A stretch of DNA of 64,000 nucleotides from Glandiceps talaboti (GCF_964340395.1 NC_135561.1:18096240-18160239), one strand, 5' to 3'; shown: positions 1 through 12,354, counted from the first letter of the stretch. Notes: generated by a model not told the origin, from the letters alone. Translations and numbers: made by a program.

Positions 1-527
1 ATGATTTCATTTTAAGCTTTTTTTTGAATGGTAGGTATTTTTTGCATTTTGAGATTTTTGCATTAATACTAAACTATATAAAAAATAAAAGGTATGAAAA
101 TATTTACCTATTTTCACTAAGGTTCTAACTTGTTTAATGTATTAACAGGACTTGTACAGCTTTTCATCCACGTTACATCAAAGTTGAACTGATGAATTCT
201 ACTATAATTAGCCTTTGTACATACATTTGTATGTAGACATGGAAGATCCTCAAGTACGCTTCAAATAATGACTTAATATATGACTCATAATATTTACTAT
301 AAAAAACATTTGCATGGCTTTAACAACCAGAAATCAATTGCCAGGATGTGCCGATGCAATCAGCTGAAAAACAAAACACCGGTATCCATGGCTAATCTTT
401 TAATTATCAACATTTGAATTGTAAGCTCTGAATTGGTACGAAGCACAATAAGATGTATAATGCTTGTGCTTCTACATCATTTTGAATATGTATGAATTGT
501 AGTCATCAGTACTAAAAGTCATTAGTA
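1..527. other. No gene recognised
   Basis: AT-rich sequence with stops in all frames. I see no conserved peptide, RNA gene or clear repeat before the family A copy that begins at 528. Confidence 0.5.
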
Positions 528-705
528 TTAAAGTGGCCATATGGATGAGGATTGGATATTTATTTTGGATTTTTAATTCATAAAACAATTGTATCATGGC
601 TTCCTACTTGAAAAATCAATGTGAAACAACATATGTCAAGTCCTTGTTTGTACATTGCAAAAGATTAATAAATGTGTAAAATGTTTGTTATTGTACATAC
701 AAGTG
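528..705 (+). mobile_element. Family A fold-back element, truncated left arm
   Basis: This stretch matches the left arm of the complete family A elements at 24457-24799 and 25515-25848. Shared words include GTGGCCATATGGATGAGGAT and CAATGTGAAACAACATATG. It starts at a TTAA, as the 24.4-kb copy does. The inverted right arm is missing, so it is a decayed or partly deleted non-autonomous element with no coding capacity. Confidence 0.7.
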
Positions 706-1340
706 TATAAAACTTAAACAGTATAATCTAGGTTAATATCATTTTAAACATATTTTCAAGGCCAAATATCTGGATAATAAAAATCAAGGATCTAGGTAGG
801 ACACTAATGGTATTTCTAGTCTGGATCATAACCCATTCACGGTTTGATTAAGTTTACCACGCTGTAAGAACAGCGTTGTTCAGTTTGACTCTACCGAACA
901 ATGTAGATTTTCCCCATGTACTCCAGTTTCCTCCTGTATTAATACTGAACCCCATGAGGGATGGTCCTCACTGGACTTCTTGGGAGACAAGTGTTTGTAT
1001 ACATAAAGAACTATCCAGTATAAACAGAGATTATCATTATTATTATTGTTATTATTATTATTATCTTGGAAACATCCATGTGAAAATTATTTCAACTACA
1101 CAAGTAGACAAGATTGTATTACATATTAATTAGTTTGTAACTAGTCAACAAGTCAATATATAGGTAAGTGTATAGTTCTTCAATATTGTATGAAATGCTA
1201 AAGACTGATGGAGTAAAACCATAACAGTTCCAAAATACCTCTATGACTGATTCATTGATTGATATTGGCAGCAGTCCTTAATTCTACATTTCCCATGATC
1301 TGATTGACCTTTGATTGTTATTTCTACAATCTAGTTAAAG
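706..1340. other. No gene; short TTA microsatellite
   Basis: No gene recognised. The only structure is an imperfect ATT/TTA run at about 1032-1064. The 85-codon open frame across it is partly microsatellite and has no recognisable domain. Confidence 0.5.
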
Positions 1341-1610
1341 ATAAAAAAATTAATGCCATCTACAAAAGAGAAAACATCATCGATTGCTGAAATTTGGGGG
1401 CTTTAATAAAAGGAATGGTTCAAAGTTTCCTTCCATTCTAAGTTATTCAGACTGTTGATTATGAAATGATATATCACCAACATGTACATATACACTTCCT
1501 TTTTTTAAATACTGACGATCATTTTGAAGGTGTTACCAATGAGAAACAGTAATATCATAACATCTTTCTTGTTTGAGAGTATCATGCAAACATCAATGCA
1601 TTAATAATTT
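1341..1610 (+). repeat. Family H dispersed repeat, diverged copy
   Basis: This is one of four copies of a roughly 300-bp repeat (others near 40340, 53805 and 62265), all in the same orientation. Shared words include TTGCTGAAATTTGG, AAGTTTCCTTCCATTCTAAG and ATTCAGACTGTT, followed by a T-rich block and AATGAGAAACA. No terminal inverted repeat or tail was seen, so the class is unknown. Confidence 0.6.
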
Positions 1611-2482
1611 CAAGTACATGGTAGAAGACCAGAAAATCTCCCGCTCAAACAGTTGGTTGGTCAGTCTACATGTAGGTGTAGTTCTTCAATATTGTATGAA
1701 AAGTTATGAATAATTAACATCTGTTGCAATGAAATCCTTGTAATAGTTCTAAACCATATTGTATGTTAGCAGCAGGACAATGTTAAATAAACAACACTCT
1801 GGAATAGTTGTGTTAGTGAATAAATAAAGTACATTTTCCCCTCTTTAATGTTTAAATAGACTCTTCGTGCATAAACCACTGATCCTGTATAAAGACAGGC
1901 TTTATTCTTTAAGTAGAGTGTAAGCCTATCCAGTATCTTACTAACTTTATTCCTTCATCAATCACATTATCTCAGAGATCATGCCAAATTTCTTATCTAT
2001 TTTGCAATCTCAAGGAATCTCTCAGCACTATATGTATCATCTGTTGTGATTTACTCTGTATTATTTTTCTATCCGTCAGCTTTCAGCTTAAATTGCCTTC
2101 AGCTGCTTCTTGTAGAGGTTTGCCAGCAATGTGGGAATGTATTTAGAAGTGTTGATAGAAAAGTTGCCACAACTCTTCTACCATAATTGACTCTGGGGCA
2201 CATAAAGACATCTACACTACATGGGACAGAGAGGCATGATCTAATCAACGGAACAGTTGTCCAATTGTACAGTCACATTCTGGTCACTGCAACTGTATAC
2301 TGTGTGAACAGAGTTTACTATAAGGTTACAATTAAAATGCAGTTAAGGAATTTACATATTTCATATGATGTGTTTGAGTGCCATTTGATATAAAGTCATA
2401 TGTTTTCCTAATTGCTTTCATAGAAACAATATTTGTCATGCTGATGTCACATTTATTTTAGAGGTTTTTGACTTGGGACAAA
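1611..2482. other. No gene recognised
   Basis: Unique-looking AT-rich DNA. The short frames present carry no recognisable motif. Confidence 0.45.
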
Positions 2483-2617
2483 GCAAGAATTTAGAGACAA
2501 CTGTACATTTGTGAGAATCAGGTTGCAGTACTTCAATAACTCTTAAAGTCATAACTGTCAAAGACCATTTGCAGTAACCAAAAGCAAGTCTGATCTGACA
2601 TTCACATCTTCTAATCA

Positions 2618-2722
<105 letters not shown>

Positions 2723-3149
2723 ACAAATATACATTTGAGAGCATCCTATCAGAGGAACCTATCAATCACAGTCATCAAATATCTACTGAAGCAATCAAAG
2801 GCAAAACTGATTTAATGCTCATAACAAATCTATCTCTCCTATCTATTGTCAGTATACACAAGTTATACAAGTCAAGGATTGGAGACAAGTCTACATTTGA
2901 TAGCATCAGTTCAAAGAAGTTGAATAACTAACAAATTTATACTTGTCAAAGACCCACTGAAGTAAATTACCAAGTCTTTTTCCCCAACTAAACATCTGTA
3001 AATGTCATCAGCTCCTCTGTACAACTGACACAACAAAATTATATATTTTTCTGCATAAGGCTTTCCAGACAAGTCAAAGTATATTGAAAATCTGATTTTG
3101 TTAATCAATTTATCATATGCAAGTGTTTTGTGCACATCTGGAATTTACC

Positions 3150-3235
3150 TAGTTGTTTTTTTGTTCTGTAACACCTGCATTTGGGCCTGTGGCCTTGCAA
3201 ACAGAGTGAACCAACTTAATATTATTATTACTACC
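3150..3235 (+). mobile_element. Possible retroelement 3' tail
   Basis: The words GGGCCTGTGGCCTTGCAAAC and AGAGTGAACC run into ATTATTATTA. This layout resembles 3' ends of CR1/L2-like LINEs or their SINEs, which finish in a short microsatellite. No RT sequence is seen upstream, so the call is weak. Confidence 0.25.
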
Positions 3236-3283
3236 TTTCTGATGTAATCAATTTAACACTCCTAATACACTGTATTTAATAAT

Positions 3284-3322
3284 GAAATCTATCTATCTAT
3301 CTGTCTGTCTGTCTGTCTCTCT
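3284..3322. repeat. (ATCT)n/(GTCT)n microsatellite
   Basis: Tetranucleotide run of ATCT units that changes to GTCT units. Confidence 0.95.
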
Positions 3323-3540
3323 AGTAAGTTGTTAACACACATGAAATCTAGGTCAAGAATTTCAAGACAACTGTATAACATACATGTATATCTGAGTGGA
3401 TCAGATCGCAGTAGTTCAATAACCTAATCTATCATAACTGTCAAAGACCCATTGAAGTAATTAAAAACATGTGTGAACTGACATTCATAGTACATTTTGT
3501 CTATGAAATTTAAACCACAAAAAATGAATCAATACATACT

Positions 3541-3903
3541 TTGGCCTAATAAAAATTTTTTTTAGAATAGGTGGGGTAGGTAGATTTTTTTATTTGATTT
3601 TTTTATAATATTTCTTTTTTCTGTGTGAGTGTCTAAATCAGGTTTTCCAATGTTTTCCCAAATGGTCTCTGTGTTGTTTATTTCTTCCTATCAGATGTAA
3701 AGCCATTAGAGATTGGAAGAACAGTTTTAGACTGTCTTTTTAAGTTGATGTCAGTGTCCGCATCCACTATTTCTCGTAAGACTTCAAAATTTTTGCAATT
3801 TTTTCTTGAATACATAAAAAAAAAGTTTAGGGTCAGCGGTGAACAGCTAGGTGGGATCAGGAAACCTAAACCAAAACAGTTATTTTTTCTTTTTTAGGCC
3901 TTA
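3541..3903 (+). mobile_element. Family B MITE, copy 1
   Basis: Non-autonomous DNA element of about 360 bp, present three times in the window (also 11545-11923 and 30968-31339). The ends are inverted: GGCCTAA plus an A/T run at the left, and an A/T run plus TTAGGCCTTA at the right. The interior has GGTGGGGTAGGTAGATTTTT, a block around CTATCAGATGTAAAGCCATT, and GTTTAGGGTC. There is no transposase frame; mobility would need an enzyme in trans. Confidence 0.8.
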
Positions 3904-5089
3904 GCACTCTTTTTTCCATCAGCAAATTCATAGATATGTGTTAATTGTGTATAAATCAGTGTCATTTTGATTATGAAACTCAACTTTTATACATTCCAAT
4001 TCTGCCCACATAATCTGGACTATAATATGTATATTATTCTACATGTCATTCAAGTTTCTTTCAAAACATTTCTTCAGTAACCATTTGCATCATATTTTAA
4101 GAACACTTCAATACTACAATTTAATATTATTCCCCAACGTTTTTGTTTATTAAGCAAAGGAAAGTAAGAGTGACAAAAGGGATTTTGTTACTATTATTTG
4201 ATGATGAGTAGTAATAAAACCCTTTTGTTATGAGTATTTTCAATCTGAATGAATACAATTATTGAAGAAAAATACAATATTAATACTGATGTAAACTTGA
4301 TATATGAAAAATAGGGGAAATTAATGTCAATTTTACATTTTTGATTTATATTTTCAGCACTGAGCTAATGACTGAACTAGTGTATTGCTGTAGAACGAGG
4401 GTCAATTATTTTCTACTTTCGAAATCCCACATTTTCTGTAGAAATGCAATAAATCAATCAATCAAAGATAAAATCCAATATGATGTAATGTTCTATGGTA
4501 CTGAACAGGAACAATAGTAGATTGATGTAAATGCACACACCAATAAGTTGCACATTGTATATAGTATATTTTGTAACATAGTACATTAAAGGATTTATCT
4601 TTGCAGTTGTTCCTAAAAATGATGATGAAAGTCAAGGTTAATATGACTTGAGGGTTAGAAGCATAACCTTTTATTTGTAATAGAATCTGCATTTAATTGA
4701 AAACATGCACTTGACACAAAATTTTTTACAACTATTTCATATTCATTGTAAGTTCTAATGGAAAGGTTGTACTTTTGAATGTTACTTCAAAAATATGGGT
4801 GGAAATTAAATTTTATTTATAAACACTGCCTATATGCATGCATATTATTAGTAACCTTATTTTCCTTAGTTCTACCACCAAGACATCTCTCTGAATTCAC
4901 ATGAAAAAGACTGTACATGTATAAAACCACCATTTTTAATGTTATAACTTTCGAATGAGAGGTTGTTTTTTTCAGGAACTGAGATACAAAAGGTTGGTGC
5001 AGTTGGAAACAGTCAGTGATACCAGATACATAAGATCAAGTGTTATAACATAACAACACACATATGTCAAAACAATGCTTTGTATTATG
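3904..5089. other. No gene; possible retroelement tail near 4400-4470
   Basis: No gene recognised. At 4438-4467, GTAGAAATGCAATAAATC leads into an ATCA repeat, a pattern typical of LINE or SINE 3' ends. Nothing coding was found upstream of it. Confidence 0.4.
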
Positions 5090-5350
5090 TTCTGATATAA
5101 AAACAAATGCATCACTGCATAACGAAAATATCATCAGACATGTGGAGGAAATAATGCCAATCATACATATGTGATGAATTTTAACATTTAAACATGTATT
5201 ACGCATATCAACTAAAATGATATCAGACACATGAAAATAGTTTCTCTCATATTTGACAAATTTAAGCAAATGCATTACTGCATATTACACCAGAAATAGA
5301 CACGTGAAAGGAATAATTCCAATCACACATGATGAATTTAAACAAATGCA
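5090..5350. repeat. Diverged tandem duplication
   Basis: A segment starting AAACAAATGCATCACTGCAT at 5101 recurs as AAGCAAATGCATTACTGCAT near 5264 and again, partly, near 5339. Between these lie paired words such as GAAATAATGCCAATCA and GGAATAATTCCAATCA. The period is roughly 165 bp for the first pair and shorter for the last. Confidence 0.6.
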
Positions 5351-5577
5351 TTCCTATCACATGTCTTGCATACCATTACTTATTCATGTATATAGATAGA
5401 CCAATTGATAAACAGAGGAATGCAGAAAATGTTTTATAAGTGTGGAGCCAGGACTATCAAGTACTTCCTTATAAACATGATACAGTATATTCTTATAAAG
5501 ACATTCTATTAACTTACATCAGGGATATTCATAAAGCCACATTTAGAAATGAAGCTCATAAGTTGTAGAGGTTTGAC

Positions 5578-5680
5578 AGATTAATTGATTGACTGATTGA
5601 TTGATTGATTGGTTGGCTGATTGATTGACTGATTGATTGATTGACTGACTGACTGATTGATTGATTGGATTGATTGTGAT
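5578..5680. repeat. (GATT)n/(GACT)n microsatellite
   Basis: Tetranucleotide tract of mixed GATT, GACT and GGTT units. Such runs often seed from LINE or SINE tails, but no element body is recognisable beside it. Confidence 0.95.
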
Positions 5681-5939
5681 TAAGTTCTTTGTTCTGTGTC
5701 ATCAAATTTCATGTTTTTTATCAGGTACAAAAACAGATCAGCAAAAATATTTATTTATAATGAACACTATCATACCAGCCATACATAATAAGTGAAATGT
5801 CTACATGTACTCAAAGCAGCACAAGCTGACCTTCCTAAACTTCTGAGTGGTTTATAAAAAATATTCATGATTAAACTAATCTAGTATAACATGATGCATG
5901 CCCTCAATGGCATTAGTTTAGATTTAGTTTCTAGGGAAC

Positions 5940-6420
5940 TATAGTTCAGTTCAGTTCAGCTGATTACGGGACGAATATCCACAGATAATGAAGTCCCTCA
6001 GATCCAGTTTGTCTTGCGAAAGTGCTGATCAACATTCTTCTTAAAGTCATGCGTGTTCTTTGACATGATTACATCGGCAAAGTGTTCCATTCATTTAAGC
6101 AAATGGGCAATCGATATTTGTGTATATCTAGTTTTGTGGCTGCTTTTTGAAGTTTATCATTGAATCCTGGTGTTGCTGCGTACAGCCTCATTGTCATGGT
6201 AACTGTGCAGTTATCAATGATGTTCAATATTTGATAAACCTTTATCATGTCCCCTCTGATGCACTGAGTTTCCAGAGTTGTAAGTTCAAGCATATCAAGC
6301 CTTTCAGTATATGTTTTGCCATGACATTCTGTAACTTCCTATTAAACACGTTGTTGAACTTTCTCATGGGAAGCAATGTCTTTCTGCAACCATGGTGCTT
6401 GAGATACCATTGTCCCAATC
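5940..6420 (-). pseudogene. LINE reverse transcriptase, broken C-terminal fragment
   Basis: Reading leftwards on the minus strand, the peptide APWLQKDIASHEKVQQRV (about 6390-6336) is followed after a frameshift by TYTERLDMLELTTLETQC and IRGDMIKVYQIL, then LDIHKYRLPICLNEWNTLPM ending near 6069. This is the order found at the end of many non-LTR retrotransposon ORF2 proteins: W.P.L..DI..LEKVQ, then Y..RL..L.L.TLE.RR.RGD.I..YKIL, then ..R..WN.LP. The frame is interrupted by stops and a shift, so it is dead. Short GAACT-type repeats near 5944-5960 may be the element's 3' tail. RT catalytic motifs lie outside the fragment. Confidence 0.85.
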
Positions 6421-6424
6421 AGAG

Positions 6425-6528
6425 TGATTTGTTCACACTTTTTTTTCTTCTTTTTTTGTCACTTTCATTGATTATATCATGTCCTTATCTGTACTTTCTG
6501 GGGAAATAAATTTTCAATTCAATTCAGA
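6425..6528 (+). mobile_element. Possible plus-strand retroelement 3' tail
   Basis: A pyrimidine-rich stretch is followed by GGGGAAATAAATTTTCAATT and CAATTCAG. An AATAAA signal followed by a short AATTC-type repeat is typical of LINE 3' ends. It abuts the start of the minus-strand LINE fragment. Confidence 0.4.
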
Positions 6529-6531
6529 TTT

Positions 6532-6572
6532 AAACCTTTGACTAGTTTCGCACCTCAGCAGGTTTTTTTCTG
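6532..6572 (-). other. Hammerhead-like repeat motif, degenerate copy
   Basis: Read on the minus strand: CCTGCTGAGGTGCGAAACTA then GTCAAAGGTTTAAA. It is related to motifs near 28363, 33408, 35914 and 40728 that share GAAAC after a short potential stem. The upstream CTGATGA core is not preserved here. Confidence 0.35.
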
Positions 6573-8206
6573 TTTGACATCAGAATTCTACAAACACACA
6601 TCTTGTATTCTTTATACATGTAGAGGGGTCAGGAGATATATGGCAGCTAGACGTATAATCAAAGGTATAATAAATTATTTCATGCCATAAAGGTGATCAG
6701 GTGTTACCTCAAAACTAAATTAGTGACATAAACACTGGTGAAGAGTGATACTATCAAAAGCTCCTAAAAAATTGATTAAATTTTTTACAAACAACACAGT
6801 TTACATACTTAACCATACATCAAGATTTTAGGTGATTGACTTTGTATATCCTGCCTCTCTTGTATGTTATACGCTAAATTACTGCAGTAAAAAATTACAG
6901 CAGCTGAAACTGAGCTTTCAGCGGATTGTAACTAAGAGAAACACAAGGTAAAACTATTATTGTAGCATGTTGATATTAGGTAATGAATTGACTTTGCTTG
7001 AATTGTAATCATAGTACGGGTGGTGTTTCTGATGACTTCTGTCATCTTGCAGCGTACATTTTTTGACAATGTTTACACTATCTTGATTACTACAGGGCAA
7101 TATACACAACATCAAAGCACTGAAAGTACTGCTAGGTATCGCGTAATGAAATTACGGGCCGGTTCCATCACATGACTACAGGAAGCTGGTCAGCTGTTCT
7201 TTGTGATTTGACTTTTACAACCCCAACTATACCATTACTAGAGTCCAGGCTGGTCTGCTGGGCTAGGCCTTGAGTAAGTCCCGAAGTTTGAGCAGTTAGT
7301 ATGTCGGCATTGAAAAGTCCCGGCATATTTAACTGTTTACTAGGTAGTCATTGAGTAGTCCCAAAGTATACAGCTGTTTATCAATAAGTCATGACAAAGG
7401 TTTGTTATGTGAGCCATTGGCAACTAGTAATGACTGTAATGTCAACCTACTTGGTAGCCACCTCACCTAAATATTAATTGTATGGTTGGTGTAAAAGTAA
7501 TACTTCTCTTCTAGCTCCACTGCTTTTTTACACCTGGCGTAAGCACATGCAATGTGCATTGTGAAGTGTTTCTCATGTGACCCCTTCGTGTTAGCAAAAA
7601 GTGAACAGAAATCAATAAACACATACCTTTATTGATGTCACCCACTATATAAAGAAGAAGTTGAAATAATTGGACTTGAAATGTCTTCTGTAATGTAGGA
7701 CAAAGAGGACATAGTGTTGTTACTTTCTACCAAGCAACAACACTATGTAATATTTCAGCCACTAGGAATTAAATAGATTGTTGTGTTGAAAATTTCAGCT
7801 AATGACCAATTTGCACTTTATAGTCTAGTAATATTGATATCAGTGAAACATGATACCAAAAAAGCATCAGCTATCACTCATTTCTACAAACTACAATTCA
7901 ACATAACGTAGTTTTAGTTTTTTTAGTTTGTGTTTATCTTTAAGAGTAAGCTGAAAGCTCGGTTTCCACACTACTGGGGAGACCTTGATAATATTAACTA
8001 TTCCCTTAACTATTCCCTTATGTTAAGACTCAATATGCCACCACGTTTAGTTTATTGAAGTCTCCCCTTTGAAAGCCGTCTTCTTTAATGAGGTTGTTTG
8101 AAGAAGTAGCACTTGTATGGCAATTCAGTATATGGTACTCGTGATTTAATTAGCTCTGACATTCTAGAGATAAGTTTTATATTCTAGGTACACACAATGA
8201 GTAGAC
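6573..8206. other. No gene recognised
   Basis: Mostly AT-rich. A slightly GC-richer patch at 7120-7400 contains repeated short words around AGTCCCRAAGT (7277, 7355) and GCAGTTAGTATG, perhaps an old duplication. I found no frame with a known motif. Confidence 0.4.
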
Positions 8207-8272
8207 TTCATAAAATCGCCTTATCTCATTTCCCTCAGCTTCATAAAATCGCCTTATCTCAGCTCCCTCAGC
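8207..8272 (+). repeat. 33-bp tandem duplication
   Basis: Two adjacent 33-bp copies beginning CTTCATAAAATCGCCTTATC differ at only two bases (TT against GC). The high identity suggests a recent event. Confidence 0.9.
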
Positions 8273-9480
8273 AACCACTGTGTAGTTAAAGTTCATGAAG
8301 ATATTGAGTGAGAACGAAGGAAAATGACAAACTCGTTTGACCCTTAAGTTCACATCAACAAAGAAGTATAGAATTAATTTATATATTAATTTGTATTCAT
8401 AGAAGTATTATTTCACTGTGACATGTGTAAAGCAGTGAAATATTTGTTAGATTTCCACATTAATCAAGTTTTTAATGTAGAAGATTTACTGTCCAGAAAA
8501 TTACAATACATACATGTGCTTCTCTGCACTTATAGTAGCACCACATAGCACCGAAAAATAAAGAAACATGGTGGCCTCATGCAGCTACTACCCAGTAAAT
8601 CTTCCATTACTTCAGCAGCACTATGCATAAAATGTACTTTCATGAAAACATCATTTTAGTCCAAGAATTTCCCCCTAAAAATGATAAAGTGTATTGTGTA
8701 GAAAGGGCATTGGACTGAATATTTGAACATGATACAGTCTAGTATAGTTGTGTTAATAATTGTTAGGCGGTAAATGTTGCAAGGGCATGCAGGCTAACCA
8801 ATCAAAGTCAATTTGCCACCTGTTTATGACAGGTGTAACCATAACACACACCAATCTAATGCTAAGCTGACATTAAGAGTGCTAGAGAAGGTCTGTTGAT
8901 GAAACATATATTGCATTCTGGATAATGCCTAACAGGTAATCCAGGCTTTTTTTAAATTAGTAGTGAATAAGTAGATAGAATCTATCAGCACTCTCAAGGC
9001 TTATGCCCTAACAAACACAATGTGAATTTGACCAGCTTTGTCTCTTTTTTGTTGCTGGAGTTTTGAACCCTCAAGGAAAACAGTGCTTACTTGGCAAGAT
9101 AGTCCTGTATCTTCAGTAATATTTATAATCAAATAGAATTCACGTCAAAAATGTGAACCAAAACAGATGTTTTATAAATAACATCAACCTTTATTACATT
9201 CAAACTGATGTAAGTACTGAGAAGAAACAAATACCTGTCATTTCAAGACATTTGACAGATATAAACTTTATACTATTACCTGGGGACAAGACCAATATTG
9301 AAAACATGTCCATTAGGAAACTATAACAAATATTACAGTTACAAATACATGACGTTAAAGAAAGCCATTATTCTAAGAGGTATTGATTTGACTCGCATAT
9401 AATGCTTTGAAAGCATTCTTAGTGCAAAGTGCTGAGAAATTTCACAGTTGTGGCCTTGTATAATCTGATCATGGTTTTAC
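8273..9480. other. No gene recognised
   Basis: AT-rich, no recognisable frame. One possible minus-strand splice donor lies at 9083-9087, but the sequence in front of it has no recognisable peptide. Confidence 0.4.
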
Positions 9481-9573
9481 TCTATCAAGCAGCTGGGAGA
9501 CAGATCTCTTCTCTATAAATCTACTGAGAGACAGTGTTGAAATGAATATCCTGATAGAGTAAGTTTAAGCTGT

Positions 9574-9591
9574 AGTCCACTATAGTGGACT
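9574..9591. repeat. Perfect 18-bp palindrome
   Basis: AGTCCACTATAGTGGACT reads the same on both strands. It sits in a partial minisatellite-like unit just before the SINE. Confidence 0.9.
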
Positions 9592-9611
9592 GAGGTTTAA
9601 GCAGGGACTGG

Positions 9612-9935
9612 CTCTCTGTAGAGTAGTGGTTAGCACTCGGGATTAGCAGTCGGGGAGGTCACATGTTCGAATCCCACTGGAAACAGGGGATTTTTCTGTG
9701 ACTGACCCAAACTCAGGGTGAGTGTTCTACAGACTCGATGGGTAGGCTGTATCACTCAGCTGTGTCTCACTCACAAGACGAGTGAGGGTTAGTGGGAAAT
9801 CCTGGAGTGATGACTCAAACAGTGGGGGATGATTACTCACTTGGAGCCCGCAGGTGCTATGTTTGCCAGCCTGTGTGACTCCAGGATAGCCTGTGGAGTA
9901 ACCGGGAAAGCCTTGATAGTTCCACAACTGATAGA
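9612..9935 (+). mobile_element. tRNA-derived SINE
   Basis: The 5' head has RNA polymerase III promoter features. Box A-like GAGTAGTGGTTAGCACTC can form a tRNA D-arm (GAGT/ACTC), and box B is GTTCGAATCC 30-odd bases downstream. A tRNA-unrelated body follows, beginning CCACTGGAAACAGGGGATTT and running to about GAAAGCCTTGATAG. A second diverged copy is at 15630-16165. The head lacks a credible anticodon stem, so it is not a functional tRNA. It would be mobilised by a LINE enzyme. Confidence 0.75.
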
Positions 9936-9959
9936 GTAGGTTGAAGCAAGGTAAACTGT

Positions 9960-10500
9960 GTATCATACTACTGTGAGACAATATTGAAAGGAACATCCCT
10001 TGTACTGAAAAAAGTTAAGCTGGGTAATTCTGTATAATGGGAGACAATATTGAAAGGAACATCCCTGGGTATTGAAAAAAGTTTAAGCTGGGTAATTCTG
10101 TATAAAACTAATGGGAGACAATAGTGAAATGAACATCCCAGTTCAGAATAAGTTTAAGCTTGGTAATTCTGTATAAAACTAATGGGAGACAATATAGAAA
10201 TGACCCTCCCTGGGTATTGAATAAATTTAAGCTGGGTACTACTGTATAAAACTAATGGGGAAACAGTATTGAAATGAACATCCCAGTTCAGAATAAGTTT
10301 AAGCTGGGTAATTCTGTATAAAACTAATGGGAGACAATATTGAAATGACCATCTTTGGGTATTGAATAAATCTAAGCTGGGTACTAATGTATAAAACTAA
10401 TGGGGAAACTGTATTGAAATGAACATCCCAGTTCAGAATAAGTTTAAGCTGGGTATAAATTCTGAATAAAACTAATGGGAGACTAGGGTAATTCTATATC
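9960..10500 (+). repeat. 72-bp minisatellite with alternating unit types
   Basis: GCTGGGTAATTCTGTATAAA and close variants recur at about 10019, 10087, 10158, 10231, 10303, 10376 and 10448, a period of 68-73 bp. Successive units alternate between one containing CATCCCAGTTCAGAATAAG and one containing CCCTGGGTATTGAATAAA, giving a dimeric repeat of about 144 bp. Related sequence at 9480-9570 lies on the other side of the SINE, which suggests the SINE inserted into the array's edge. Confidence 0.9.
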
Positions 10501-11544
10501 AAGCTCCTAGGAAACAGTGTTGAAATGAAGATCCCAGTAGAGAGAAACCTCCAGCAGAGTAACCGATGTGGACAGAATAATAATCATCTAATTGCATCAA
10601 CTTTACATTGTTGTGGCCTTTGGGTATAGAATTGGTTCAAGTCATATGTTGGGATTCAGTAAATCATAATTTTGTAACTAATATGTTTCCCAAGCCACTC
10701 TAACTTGATATCAATCTCTGTACATAAGTTAGGTTGCTTCTCACGTTCATGGTAAGTTGTACACTCTTTCAATATACAAATTTTCATCTTCCAACATATG
10801 AATTTCATTACATGGGGGATATCTCTACATGTAGGTTGCTAATTTAAAAAGGGCCACGCTTTTGATCCTACACACTTGTCATATCAAATAATACCTTAGA
10901 TCTTGAAGGAAATAAACTTAAGTGGTCAAATTATACAGGGAATGGGGAAAGGGTAAGACCTACCCGGGAGAAATTGAAGATATAATCACTTTCTTTTTAG
11001 ATGTAGATCACTTGGTGATGTTAAGTTAGTTTGAAGAATGTAATTATATCATCAATACATCTCATTCCTAAAACTTATATTTCAGATTTTATGTCCTTTT
11101 TAGTAATTTCTTGTGGGAAACAAACAAAAGATATTGGGGAAAAGTTTCTAAGCTGAGAGAGAAATTTAGCAAAGATTTATGGGAGAAAAGAAAGTAATGT
11201 TTACAATTATAGAGATTTAGTTACAGTTCTTGTAATTGTGCTATAAATTTTATTGTAGTTTGTGTAATGCTTATTGCTGTTTCAAAGGCCAATAAAATAT
11301 TTTTTTAATAATTGTCATATTCACCACACTCTGTGCATGTTGATAATTTTTCAAATTGAAATTGCCAATGACATGACTCAATCATTGTTTCTGATATCAT
11401 TTTTGGAGTCATGATGGCCAAACACTTACCATCCTTAGCTCAGAAACCACACGCTTACTAAGCTGGTTTGAGAACTAACTAAAAGAATGTCTTTTTTTTT
11501 TTTTTTTATCTTAAATGAACTATTGATCTCACCCTTTATGTCTA
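10501..11544. other. No gene recognised
   Basis: AT-rich; contains a T15-16 run at about 11492. A minus-strand GT donor-like site at 11431 (GGATG before GTAAGTG) has only a tiny open stretch before it. Confidence 0.4.
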
Positions 11545-11923
11545 TTTAGGCCTAACAAAACATACTGTGTACTTTTGATTATGCTCGATTTTAGAATAAG
11601 TGGGGTAGGTAGATTTTTTATTTTTTCATTTATGTGTGAGTGTCTAGTTCAGGTATGTTTCAAAATGGTCTCTATATACTTGTGTTATTGGTTTCTTCCC
11701 ATCAGATGTACAGCCATTAGAGATGGGAAGAACAGTTTTGTATTGTCTCTTTAAGTTGATGTCACTTTCCACATCCACTATTTCTGGCGAGACTTCCAAA
11801 TTATTCGTGATTGTATTATTTTTTTCTTGAATATGTAAAAAAAAGTTTAGGGTCGGCAGTGAAAAACTAGGTGGGGTCAGGTAACTGGAACCAAACAATT
11901 TAAATTTTTTCTTTAGGCCTTAT
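11545..11923 (+). mobile_element. Family B MITE, copy 2
   Basis: Same organisation as copies at 3541 and 30968: left end AGGCCTAAC, GTGGGGTAGGTAGATTTTTT, the CATCAGATGTACAGCCATTA block, and right end GGAACCAAACAATTTAAAT then TTTAGGCCTTA. The frames within it are chance products. Confidence 0.8.
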
Positions 11924-12354
11924 ACAACTTGATTTTTGAGTCCTGTTGTCACTGCATTTTGTATATGTAATACACCCGGCCTTGTTAAATAGCTGACTAT
12001 TTAAACACACTCCAACTATCTCACTGAATATGATGCAAACATAGTATTTTGAAAGCAAATACAACCATGATAAAGGTAAGGTGTCAGTTAGTCTCTGCAG
12101 CAGGCAGACACATTCTCCCAATCCATGTAGCCAGAGTGTGATGCAATAATCCAGACTCAGTCACTCCTCATTACATTTGTATATGCAACTGTTAATTACA
12201 AGGAAAATCAGCATAAAATTAGCATATCACATATTGATGATTGAAGTTATTTGTACAATTCATTTTTCAATTTAATTTCTCTGGATTATTTAAGTTTTAT
12301 TTCTTTCAATAATTCCTATGAACACTTTTTGGATATGTAGTGTTATACAAGTGC
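11924..12354. other. No gene recognised
   Basis: AT-rich unique-looking sequence without recognisable features. Confidence 0.4.

Noticed and set aside
9612-9690. Functional tRNA gene
   Set aside because: Box A and B are present, but the anticodon and acceptor stems do not form and a SINE body follows directly.
9727-9996. 89-codon minus-strand frame
   Set aside because: Lies antisense to the SINE body, whose structure explains the sequence.
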